Assembly (NCBI GenBank): GCA_049999805.1
Contig: JBNGIO010006258.1
Location: 131,965 to 158,485 of the forward strand
Source: Folioceros fuciformis
Taxonomy: Eukaryota > Anthocerotophyta > Anthocerotopsida > Anthocerotales
Length of the DNA: 26,521 bases
Direction: 5' to 3'
The position numbers and the translations under genes were made by a program. Position 1 is the stretch's first letter, and each line of letters begins with the position of its first letter. This document shows, one piece after another, positions 1 to 9,910 of this stretch. Below the pieces are notes generated by a model. The model searched no databases. It was given only the letters and a program-made list of their open reading frames with translations, and was not told the DNA's origin.

Positions 1-1
1 C

Positions 2-100
2 AATTTTGAGCTTCCTACACCTCCACCAGGACCAGGACCCTTTATCCCTTCTTCGAATGCATTTAGTTGGATCCTTTCATTTGACGCATCACAACCTTAA
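2..100 (+). CDS. Possible C-terminal end of a truncated protein (partial)
   Basis: Frame 2 is open from the left edge for 32 codons and closes with TAA at 98-100. The peptide begins NFELPTPPPGPGPF and ends in FDASQP, a proline/glycine-rich stretch followed by a hydrophobic patch (FSWILSF). Composition drops sharply to AT-rich non-coding sequence after the stop, and a 6-bp inverted repeat (AGAACC ... GGTTCT) follows, which would fit a 3' untranslated region. No family can be named from so short a tail. It may equally be a chance open frame, since the start lies outside the window. Confidence 0.3.
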   Translation, partial: NFELPTPPPGPGPFIPSSNAFSWILSFDASQP

Positions 101-1007
101 GAACCAACCTTTTAAGACGGTTCTCTTATTCCTTTTGTATTTGCATTCTATTTTTTAGAGGTTTGTTTGCATCAAATTTGCAAATGTCAAATGGGCGAAT
201 AAGATAAGATGGTTTTTGTGTTTTTTTTTCCTTCTCTTACGAGATGGAATATAATAAATAAAATAAAATCTCTATTTTCTAAGGTTTGATGAGGTTTGCT
301 TTAATATAAGCTAGTTTAGTTAAAAATCTAAGTTAAGTAGTGTATTAAGTTTTGTACATATTTTATAACTTAGTCTTGTGCATCACATCTAACACCTTTT
401 GTATTCTTCAAATGCAGATTCCTCCTTCCAGAATATTCTGTTCCTGGCCTCGCACATATGTTTCTTCACCTGCCCCCCTCATATGTCCTTCCCTAGCACG
501 GCCAAAGGCATCGGGATATGGTGCTGAATGATTTCACGACATCGAGCCTTGTTGTATATCAAGTTGGGTGGTGTATTAAAACCGCAAGACCGTGGGAATA
601 TAGTGACTTGGGTGAGGGTAGGAAGTTTCGCTTATTTTAATCGTGTCGTGTTGCGGTTCGAGAGATTATGCGTCTTTTCGGCCGATCACGTACGAGGGTA
701 GATGTGACATAGGCGAGTGGCGGGACGTCCGGTTCCCGCGGAGAGCGCTCGGGGAGAGCTGAGGGAGGCGGGAGGCCGGCCTTCTTGAATCCGCCCGGGG
801 CTGCTTGGAGAAGTTTGTAGAGATGGATGGGACGGTACAAATTGGGAATGCAAGTTCAGTGCTTACAAGGTTTTACAACATAGCTATGAGCATATGCCTT
901 TCGGCTCGTCGCGCAAATTGGCAGACGGAACGGGCACTTGTTCAACGTACAGTAAGTATTACAAGAACGAATTGAGAAAATGGTACAATGGGGAAGAGAC
1001 GGAGAGC
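101..1007. other. Intergenic, no gene recognised
   Basis: AT-rich to about 640, then a GC-rich patch to about 830. A perfect 12-bp palindrome CAGAATATTCTG lies at 429-440; it matches the GAAnnTTC core of a heat-shock element, but no adjacent gene start makes use of it obvious. Open frames here lack plausible protein composition. The last part (about 840-1007) should hold the 3' untranslated region of the minus-strand DMP gene; no clear AATAAA was seen on that strand. Confidence 0.5.
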
Positions 1008-1817
1008 TCAGTCGTCGCCGTCTAAAACATCCAGCACTTTGGCTACCTCTTCTTGCACGAAGAGCGGTGGAGGTTCCGCCTGGAACTGATGGAGGCCGTC
1101 CACTCGAACCTCCACGTATGTTTCCCCGACGACGAGGAATCCGATGCCTCTGCGCTTGGTTGGGAAGAGCATGAAAATGATGCCGAACAAGAAGCCGAAG
1201 ATGATCGGCATGAGGCCACCTAGCACGTCGGGCACCACGCCGGGGTAGAGGCAGTAGCGCAGATTTCTGTCGAAGAGAGCCAGCGCCAGAAACACAGTGA
1301 GGGAGAGGAAGGCGTGGAGGACATCGGCCCAGGTGAGCATGTACTCCTTCCGCATGAGCAGGTCGTTTTCCAGGTGTGGCGTCCATAGGCCCCAGAGTGT
1401 GATCAAGCCGTGGTGAAGCTCTCCGTCGGACGCCGTGAAGCTGTCTGTGAAGGCGGCGATGACACACAGGACGGAGCAGAGGGAGAGTAAGATGATGCTC
1501 ACGATTTGCCGCGCTACGGAGTCGGTGCAATTGCCGCCGTTGGTAGTGATAGGACTCAGGATTTGGAAGAGGAGGAAGACGGCGGTAGGGAGGAGGTTGG
1601 AGAGGCGGGAGGCCGTCCTAAGAGCGGCTTTGATGAGGAAGAGGAGAGTGGATTCCTTGCGCTGGACTGCCACAGCTGTGACGGACTCGGCGGCAGTGTC
1701 GATGGATGTTCTGGATATTTTGAGAGTGGCGCTCGGGGTGAGTAACGGCGTGCGCAGACTGGAGGACTTGAGGATTGGTCTGTCCAGGAGCGACTTGCTC
1801 TCTGATGCCTTCCCCAT
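1008..1817 (-). CDS. DMP family membrane protein (DUF679)
   Basis: A 269-residue, intronless DMP-family protein. The family is plant-specific, has four membrane spans, and sits in the ER, tonoplast or plasma membrane. Members act in membrane remodelling, senescence and, for the DMP8/9 group of flowering plants, sperm-egg fusion. The family core is visible: RLSNLLPTAVFLLFQILSP (residues 71-89), then TTNGGNC, a second hydrophobic stretch (about 104-124) followed by FTDSF, LWGLW near 141-145, and two more spans (about 165-182 and 198-219), the last followed by FPTKRRGIGF. The N-terminal 55 residues are Ser/Thr-rich and the C-terminus is acidic (DVLDGDD), both variable in the family. The open frame extends upstream only through a GTG codon; the ATG in GCCATGGGG is the sound start. 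Membership is firm, but which DMP subgroup is not known. Confidence 0.93.
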   Translation of the reverse strand: MGKASESKSLLDRPILKSSSLRTPLLTPSATLKISRTSIDTAAESVTAVAVQRKESTLLFLIKAALRTASRLSNLLPTAVFLLFQILSPITTNGGNCTDSVARQIVSIILLSLCSVLCVIAAFTDSFTASDGELHHGLITLWGLWTPHLENDLLMRKEYMLTWADVLHAFLSLTVFLALALFDRNLRYCLYPGVVPDVLGGLMPIIFGFLFGIIFMLFPTKRRGIGFLVVGETYVEVRVDGLHQFQAEPPPLFVQEEVAKVLDVLDGDD

Positions 1818-2828
1818 GGCGTGCAGCTGCCTCACTTGTCACAGCAGGTGGAAGCGGAGGGAAGGAGATGACAGTGGAGGGAGGTTGAAAATGTAGATGT
1901 GGAGGACAGGGCGTAGCAGGCAGAGAGGAAGTATATTGTGCCTTGAAGCACACCTGTGCGCAAGAGCAGGAGAACCTGCCATTGCAATGGTGGCGTACCA
2001 TTGTGGTAGAGATTCACAAAAAGGATTTCTCAAGGAAATGACAGAGGAGCTTCCGGCGAGGATTGGAGGACGTAAATCAAATGCCGTGGCCTGGGAAGTC
2101 TTAACGGGTTACCTACAGGATCCGACTCCCTTATCCTCGGTACAAAACGTCTTATAGAGAAGAAACAGTCCAAGCACGGGCTGTCGCGAAAAGGACCCGC
2201 GCCCGACACCTTTGAGAAAAGGTCCAACGCCTTCGAAGTGACGGACGCGTTTCAAAAAAAAACGTGTCTTTGAGAACGGTCAAGCCGTCCTGCAGACGGC
2301 TGCAAGTAAATTTCCAACATGGGACACTGACGGCCACATGTCTAAATCTACAGTTTCAGTAGCCCCCCCCCACCACAACTGGGTGGGATAAAACCACGCA
2401 GTAACTTAGTAACTATTTACTTAAGCTCTAATTTATTATTTACTGCCGCGCACTTCCTTAGGCTGCATGCCTCCTACCATACTAAACATGCTTCTGAGTA
2501 TCATGCTCTTCGTAAGCTACTCTACAAAACATGCTTCTGCATATCATGATTTGGAGCTTTCTTGCTTGACACTCAAACCATGTGTTAGCTTCGTTACTGT
2601 TTCGAAAGAAACAAGGCATAGCCGTTTACATTAAATAGATACATAAGACTTCCCGCATCGTCGACATTGTTCACGACCCTCAAACGGGCCGGACAAGCCT
2701 ACTGCTACGGAGAGCACGACATTACGTAACCTAATCTCCGAAGGAAAAGATGCACTAGACATTCAAAACACTACATTATATCATGTGATGTACAAAGTCC
2801 TCAAACGGAGAAAACTCAGATTGGCTTC
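1818..2828. other. Intergenic between DMP and histone H3.3 genes
   Basis: The first 100-150 bases are the likely leader and promoter of the minus-strand DMP gene, with pyrimidine-rich sequence when read on that strand and a weak TATA-like AATATAC near 1930-1940. The rest shows a nine-C run near 2363, a nine-A run near 2256 and no convincing gene. The stretch just below 2828 is the 3' untranslated region of the histone gene. Confidence 0.5.
2484..2548. repeat. Short direct repeat, two copies, 43-bp spacing
   Basis: AAACATGCTTCTG followed by a near-identical TATCATG occurs at 2484 and again at 2527. Two diverged copies only; no function is evident. Confidence 0.6.
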
Positions 2829-3859
<1,031 letters not shown>

Positions 3860-4024
3860 CTTGCCTGAAACCTCGGACGAGAGGAGCAGATGCTTGCGAG
3901 ACGCGAGACGGAAGCTCGAGGGTTCGAAGGCAGAGAGCGCTCGCAACTCGGCGGACAAACTCAAAAAGGCAAACGAAGAAAAAGAAACTTGATACGAATG
4001 AGTTACAACTGATTGCCAGTCCAC

Positions 4025-4031
4025 ATTTATA
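4025..4031 (-). promoter_or_regulatory. TATA box of the H3.3 gene
   Basis: TATAAAT on the minus strand, about 165 bases upstream of the proposed leader-intron donor and correctly placed to start the CT-rich first exon. A CCGTCG hexamer (minus strand, 4100-4105), a core motif of plant histone promoters, lies about 70 bases further upstream. Confidence 0.65.
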
Positions 4032-4139
4032 GCCACGACATAGCCGCGGTTTGTATCTCGCTGTTTGTGGCCCTCGGATGTTCTCGACAGGCCCTTCATC
4101 GACGGTGAGAATGTCTCTACCGTAATTTCAAATCTGCCG

Positions 4140-6660
4140 CCTCAGTTTAAGGAGTCTTTGGTGTGCCCGAGACGTAAGGCCTATTTACTTAAGCACGTAT
4201 CTGATGGAGGTACGTGTAAAATTAAAATTATATTTTTCATTTGACAGCGATGCAGGTATAATACAACGCTTCCAAAAAAGGGAGTCAGAACACCGCTCCC
4301 TTGGCACATGTCCGGAGTGCAAGGGTCCGAGCTCTCAGTTCTCCATAGTGGAATCGAGTTATTCGAGTCTCCGGATCTTCTGGTCCCAAGCACAAACTCA
4401 CAGCCTAAGGTATCTGACCACTGGCATTGCCCAGCAAACATCTTCTTCATCCAGCTCCACTGTACAATGAAGGCCCGTCGTTCCTTCACCGAGTTGCGTC
4501 GTTTTGAAGAAAACTCCAGCAAAGTGTGGAGAACTGGAGCATCAGGCAATGAGTCAGAGAGTCAGTCTGCTGGGTGTCACGACGCAATCTTGGCACTCTC
4601 TGTTGCCCACTCTAAGCATCTCACTTCATCTGGGAAGGAACCATAATTCACCATGCCTGTGGGAGGCACAAAAATATAACCTTCGCAGGCACTCCTTCAT
4701 TGGAGCACGTGCAAGCCTTGCTTTCCTCCTGCATAGCTTTGCAAAGGCGAATAACTTATTGCTGCAAGCTCTCCTCAGAAAACCCTACAGTAATGGCATT
4801 TTATTCCCCTGCATTCCTTTCAGCATGTACATCAAACAGGCCCTGAGCATCCTTTGGGCTGCTGCTGTAGGCAGACAATCGGGTACATACAACACCATCA
4901 GTCTGAAGGCCCACCTCTCCAATCTGTAAGAAAAGCTGCTCGCCCCTAACCCTGAAACTTGAGCATACCAAGGAGTGGTCATATAAATGTGACATGGTGA
5001 GTGCAGCCACCTGTTCTTCTTCTTATATCGAACCGTGAAGACGGAGGACAACCCTGCTCAACCCGCACTGACAGATCCTGCTCCTAAAGCAGTCCATGCC
5101 ACCAAGGAAGCCCGTCCAACACCTGTGAGCAGCTTCCCAAGCTGCTACACATGGCATGCATCGTTACCAAACCGTAGGCTTAAAGCACGCCAGCGTCTAG
5201 TCGTTGGTATCCAGATCCATGCGAGAACCTGCTTGCCGCTCCCTAAAGCCGATGATCCACGCCTGCAGATGCCTGGAGGACGCATGGGCGGGTCACGTCA
5301 TGAGGCTTGCTCTGGACCGTGCAGACGAAGGGCTTCCTCACCGCTGCACACTTGGAACATCCTACCATCATGGCGCACTCAACACATCTTACTGACAGTG
5401 TGCGTAGCGAACACTCCCTGAGCATCAACCAAGCTGCCAAACTTTACATCCATTACTACCGCAACCCTGTCTCTACACACTTCAGGGCTTCACAAACCAG
5501 CAAAGACCCCGACACCGACACCAGTCCCTTCCTTCGAGCTGAGGCTTCAGAATCCTCAGCTGCCAGGATCTCCCATTGATGAGAATCCCAGAACTCGCAA
5601 CTCCGAGGATCCCCTTTCGCAGGGGCGGACCAGTTCTGAACCTGAGGCCGGGATTCACAACACCACAAAATCCTCATCTCAGGAACCGCACCTCCAGTGA
5701 CCCTGAGCGCCAAATCTGCCCCTCACACACAGCCCACTGCAGGACACTCGCAAGTGTATCCCCCTTGAGAAGCTTCTCAGCACAACTACCTCCACCTCCT
5801 TGATACCTTGTACTCCACATGTGGTCTTACTCAACATGTAATGTGAACGTCACACCGATCGCCTGTTCGATATTCATTAATGGTATCATCTTTCTATCAT
5901 ATCTGGGTATGCGATATGTCCTCATTTAGCATCACCGATGGATGGACATACTCTTCTCAAACCCTAGGGCATCAACGTCACCTGACGCCTCTCTGCAGAG
6001 ACGTAACGATTCCTGGTAGTGGCGTGCAACTCTCTCAAAGTTTAAGATGCGAATTATGTTCTGCCTTAATGGCGCGGGCCGCGCACAAAGCTACGGCAGC
6101 AGAGCCAGTTCACTGACGTATCAACCACGAATGAGCAAATCGCCGTGGACTGAAACGTGTGCAGAGGAGAGGCAACAGAATGCCGGTCCGTGGAGCGAGA
6201 CTGACTGTGTGGGAAGCAATGGCGGCATCCGAGGACCAGAAGCGCAGAATCGGCTTTTAAAAGGCATGCCAGGCGGACCTGTAACATGAGCCCAGGTGTA
6301 GTGATGCGGGGCCAGGACTTCATGGCGCGAGCCACAGAGCACGGCCTCTCCTCCTCCTGCCACAAGCCCCCTCTCCGACTCCTCCCGTGATGAATCCACC
6401 TCTGCACGCGCCCCTATTCCTCTTTGCCAGTGCGCACCAGCTCAGCTTATCAGTCAGCATAGCACCGACACAAGGAGGAGGAGAGTCGATGCCGTCTCCA
6501 GCCGCGCGGGCAAAATTGCGGGCGCCGACCAAGCCCGCCCCTCCCTTCATCTAAACATCACCATGAGCCCCAGTCGGAGGGCAACATAATCGCATCCTGG
6601 CTCTGCCATCGCGGGCCAAGAACCGGGTGCGCCAAACCGCGTTTAGGTTTCCAGCGAGCG
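4140..6660. other. 2.5-kb intergenic region, no gene recognised
   Basis: Several open frames of 60-140 codons exist on both strands, but none shows a known motif, consistent coding composition or plausible splice partners. An AATAAA on the minus strand near 4800 is isolated. The last 300-400 bases should include the promoter and leader of the thaumatin-like gene; a TTTTAAAA element at 6255-6262 is too far upstream to be assigned as its TATA box. An unspliced non-coding transcript cannot be excluded. Confidence 0.45.
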
Positions 6661-7506
6661 ATGGCGGAGCCGTGGGGAGCAGGCGCTGGAGCCGTCTTGG
6701 TCGTAACGCTTTTGGCTGGTCACCTTTTCTTCACGGCTCACGGTGAGTGGTATGGATGGGGACGCAACCATCGGGTCCTAGTTCTCGTTTCCTTTCGTTT
6801 CTTGATTGTTTTGTTTGGTTGCGGCTTCTGTCGAGTAGAAGGTATTTGTGCCGGAGTGATCGGGAACGTTCTTGGCGCAGGTTGTGGGGTGAACATCCGC
6901 AACCACTGCGGGTACCCGGTGACTACCTGCGTGCAGAGCAGCAACAATCCCATCGACCAGTATCATCTGCTGAGCGGGCGGTCGAAGTTTCTGGACTTCA
7001 GCGCCACGGGCTGCGCGTGGGTGGCAGGGGCAGTCTGGGCTTCTGTCGGAGGTAGGTGCGCGGTGGCGGGCACGCCGAGCGCGTCTGTGGATAGGAATCT
7101 GGCCAACCTCGCAGAGTTCACGATCGGGGCTGGGAGCGGGCTGGACTTCTACGATCTCAGCAATGTGAACGCCTACACCATCCCGCTGCTCATCAAGCCA
7201 ACCTCCATTGCGGGAGGCGGGGTCGCTATCGGTTACAAGTGCGGGAGCCCGGTGTGCGATATCGACAACATCCCGGCTTTCTGCCAGGGCAACAACCAGC
7301 TGCGTAGTATCCTTACTGGGGCCTTCGTTTGCATCAACACAGACGGGACTGCCGGGCTGGGCCCAACTGAGGGCACCCGCCTCTTCAAGGCCGCTTGCGA
7401 CTCGGCTTACAGCTACAATTTTGATGACAAGACTTCCACCTTCACCTGCAACACAGGGTCCAACTACGAGGTTGTTTTCTGTCCGCGGAAGAATTTGGAT
7501 TATTGA
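6661..7506 (+). CDS. Thaumatin-like protein, divergent, secreted
   Basis: Two exons, 6661-6742 and 6881-7506, with donor GTGAGT and acceptor GGCGCAG, give a 235-residue protein. Residues 1-27 form a signal peptide (hydrophobic core AVLVVTLLAGHLFF), followed directly by CGVNIRNHCGYPV, the usual first strand of a thaumatin fold. Further family landmarks are LAEFTIG, DFYDLSNVNAYTIPL (acidic-cleft region of the REDDD type) and the C-terminal AYSYNFDDKTSTFTC ... VVFCP. Thaumatin-like proteins are apoplastic PR-5 relatives; some bind or cleave beta-glucans or disturb fungal membranes. About 12 cysteines are present rather than the canonical 16, and the classic TGDCGG signature is replaced by GRCAVAG, so it is a divergent or shortened member. 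The intron is 138 nt with no in-frame stop, so unspliced RNA encodes a 281-residue form. Confidence 0.85.
   Translation: MAEPWGAGAGAVLVVTLLAGHLFFTAHGEWYGWGRNHRVLVLVSFRFLIVLFGCGFCRVEGICAGVIGNVLGAGCGVNIRNHCGYPVTTCVQSSNNPIDQYHLLSGRSKFLDFSATGCAWVAGAVWASVGGRCAVAGTPSASVDRNLANLAEFTIGAGSGLDFYDLSNVNAYTIPLLIKPTSIAGGGVAIGYKCGSPVCDIDNIPAFCQGNNQLRSILTGAFVCINTDGTAGLGPTEGTRLFKAACDSAYSYNFDDKTSTFTCNTGSNYEVVFCPRKNLDY
6743..6880 (+). other. Frame-preserving intron of the thaumatin-like gene
   Basis: 138 nt (46 codons), phase 1, bounded by GTGAGT and CAG, without an in-frame stop. If retained it inserts a hydrophobic peptide (core VLVLVSFRFLIVLFGCGF) between signal peptide and mature domain. Removing it places the signal peptide immediately before the first conserved cysteine, which is why splicing is taken as the main form. 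Confidence 0.75.
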
Positions 7507-7728
7507 TAGAATCTGTTTAGTTACAAGCATCCCAAAGTCTTTTTCCACATGCTCGCATCAACTGTTCCTGTGAGGGAAGCCTGTAAGACAGACCTGGCAG
7601 ATGAGTGTACCGCAGATCGGCTAGGATAGGGTGGCATTTACTAGTGTCTATAAGAGCTGTACTCAGATGAAAGCCCAGACGTAGAGAGGCGCTCCTATAA
7701 GCACAAATGACGCGAGCATTGCCCATAA

Positions 7729-9312
7729 TCACAAAACGGTGTAGGCAGAGCTCTTCTCGTCCCTGGGTTCCTCGGGTGGAAGGATGATGAAGCTGTTGTT
7801 CCGACCACTGAACACCTTTTCCAGCAGCGCCTCGTCGACATCCAGCGCTGCCTCCAGCACTTCCTTGGGGATTCCGTTGTACTGGGACCATTTCCCAGCT
7901 AGGAAAGCAGTTGTAGGGCTGGAGATGGGCACCATCACCAGATTGTTTTGTTGTTGTCAGTTTCAGGATTGTAGAGCAACAAAAAATGGCAATTAGCACG
8001 GGGGCGGAGCGGAGAAGACTTACACGGACGTGTCTGCTACCGAGAACCAGTCCAGTCCGTCATGGCCAGCAACGAAGGCGAACCCGAACTGTCTTGGGAT
8101 GACAACGATGTGCCCTTCTGAAATTTCCAAATCCACTATCAGGTTGTTGGTGGCGGGGCTTGAGAGTTGGTACCTTGCGCTTCCTCTGATGACATAGAAC
8201 ACTGTGTTGGCAGTCGGTGCCCATCCAGGACCGTAAATGGAGCCCTGACCATAGCAGGAAGAAGGCTCAGAGTGTGATAGGAGAGGAGTAGAAACGATGG
8301 AAAAAAATGGTCTTTGATACCTTCTCCTGGTGGCCAAGCACCCCGCTCAGACCGATGGACTGTAGGATAGGGTAGCGATCCAGAGAAGCGGCTACATTCC
8401 AGATTCTTCCTCCTTGTGGTACATCAATATCAGGGTCGCCGCTGGCCAGGGGAACCTGGAAATCTCCATCGTAACGGATGCTCGAGCGTGGTGAACTGAT
8501 GGACGCCAAGGGCTTATGGAGCTTGACCAAGGAGCGCTCATGCTGCGAGTAGATGAGTTTGGCTGCGTCCGACTGGTCCACGTACAATGCAGCCGCCAGA
8601 ACATCAAGACTGAAGGAATACAGGACTCCACTTTCTCCAAGGATGTCCAGTCTCTGCAACGTAAATGAATTTGGACAACATTGCGTTTCAGTCATCCATC
8701 TATCCAACCTTCGTTCAAACATGCATGACAGTTTCCAACCTGAATGCTGCCGGGGCGGAGGCTGGCGCTGGTGTCTCCAAATGCTACAATTGTGAAGGGC
8801 TCAGCGCCATCATTGTAGAACCAGTAGACAGCTTCTCTGGGGATAAAGAAGACATCACCAGCCTGCAAAGTCCTCGTCTCAACGTTTCTTCCATTTGTCA
8901 GCACAATGCCCCACTTCGCGGATCCTGCCACAAACTCATCATCAAACTTTTAAGGTTAGCCCCATTCCAGAGCATAAGGGATGAGAAATTTTCAGGAATT
9001 GATCACAATCCGAGCCAAACCTGCAGTCACCAAACCTAGAACATCTGTGTCTAGGTGGCCTGGAAACTGTAGACCGTTCTCCTTCAACTCCAAGGAAAAG
9101 ACAGCCAGCGTGCCATTCAAGTCTCCTCGATACAGGTCCCACACGCTGATAGCTCCACCTTCAGCGTTCACAACAACCCGAGGGGATGCTGGCACGTAGT
9201 CATCGAGGTTGAATGTACCCTCAGCCTGACAAGAAAGGATGCTACAGACAAGGACCCAGACAAGAAGAGTAAGCAATTGTGCAACCAAGGTACTCTCCCT
9301 CAACTGAGCCAT
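7729..9312 (-). CDS. Secreted bicupin, 11S-globulin/legumin-like
   Basis: Five exons on the minus strand: 9021-9312, 8740-8924, 8321-8653, 8024-8244 and 7729-7918. Phases agree throughout and give 406 residues. Introns are 76-105 nt. Residues 1-30 are a signal peptide (LLTLLVWVLVCSILSCQA). The first cupin barrel (about 46-160) includes GHLDTDVLGLVTAGSAKWGI and LQAGDVFFIPREAVYWFYND; the second (about 235-380) includes QGGRIWNV, NTVFYVIRGSARYQL, VVIPRQFGFAFVAGHDGLDW and AFLAGKW followed by PKEVLEAAL. This order is that of the 11S-globulin superfamily, closest in character to the short, non-storage bicupins such as Arabidopsis At1g07750. Unlike true legumins it lacks the Asn-Gly cleavage site with its paired cysteine, and the metal-binding histidines of germins are absent. 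A structural, storage or ligand-binding role in the secretory pathway is inferred. Confidence 0.88.
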
Positions 9313-9410
9313 TTGAAGACAGAAAAGAAAACTTCTCTTCTGCTGCTATGCTTCCAGTGAGGCTCTCTGTGTTAGATGAGCACCTGAGGGGTACATGAAA
9401 TGAAGCAGGC

Positions 9411-9416
9411 TTATAT
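9411..9416 (-). promoter_or_regulatory. TATA box of the bicupin gene
   Basis: GATATAAG on the minus strand, about 100 bases upstream of the start codon, leaving a leader of roughly 65-70 bases. No other TATA-like element sits in the expected range. Confidence 0.5.
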
Positions 9417-9810
9417 CTCCACCCAGCTCTCCAACAGACAATTATTGCAACAGCAGCAGAGTGCCAGACACATACGAGGAGCTAGATGCACCGGCTGCAT
9501 CAATCTTGCCAACCTGAGTGCGTGCTCACATCGTGGCCCGGAAATATCATATGAAACTCCACCCGCCAGGTGCTATGTAACCGATGTCGCCCGCGCACAG
9601 TGCTTCAAATGGAGTTAAAGCCGTACACGCCTCCGCAGATGCCACCATTGGCGCCAGCCACACCTACCAACCACAAACTACCGAGCATCAGGCAACAAGA
9701 AACGAATCGATGCTAAGAACTCAGAACTGCTTCCCCAAAGGTCAGGCAACACCGCAAAATTCCTGCACTTGAAAGAATTGTGGTAGCAAGCTTAGGAGAG
9801 GATTGTCTGA

Positions 9811-9910
9811 GCGGAACCGTTCGTGATGACGACCCCCGTTTTGTGCCCGGAAGTCCTTTGGCTAGCGGATTACAGGGCACAAGGGGGATCGTCATCGCGA
9901 GCCATTCCGC
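9811..9910. ncRNA. Long imperfect foldback, MIRNA-precursor candidate
   Basis: The arms 9811-9848 and 9875-9910 pair over about 33 base pairs. The blocks are: six pairs (GCGGAA with TTCCGC), a 2-nt mismatch, fourteen pairs including two G-U, a 1-nt bulge at 9888, five C-G pairs, a 3-nt bulge at 9838-9840, and eight pairs (TTGTGCCC with GGGCACAA). The loop is 26 nt. Length, near-complete pairing and small bulges fit a plant MIRNA stem-loop, and chance pairing of this extent is very unlikely. Either strand could be transcribed. It lies about 500 bases upstream of the bicupin start, in a stretch without genes. No target-site dinucleotide or longer flanking duplication suggests a MITE, but an old inverted-repeat element remains an alternative. 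Confidence 0.5.

Noticed and set aside
429-440. Heat-shock element CAGAATATTCTG as a functional promoter site
   Set aside because: A single palindromic site in AT-rich sequence with no gene start near it.
645-670. GGTTCGAGA resembling a tRNA B box
   Set aside because: No A box at the right distance and no cloverleaf could be formed around it.
4204-5803. Overlapping 80-140-codon open frames on both strands
   Set aside because: No shared frame, motif, splice structure or protein-like composition; they behave like chance frames in unconstrained sequence.
6778-7548. 256-codon minus-strand frame opposite the thaumatin-like gene
   Set aside because: Antisense shadow: it crosses the intron and both exons of the real gene and shows no family motif.
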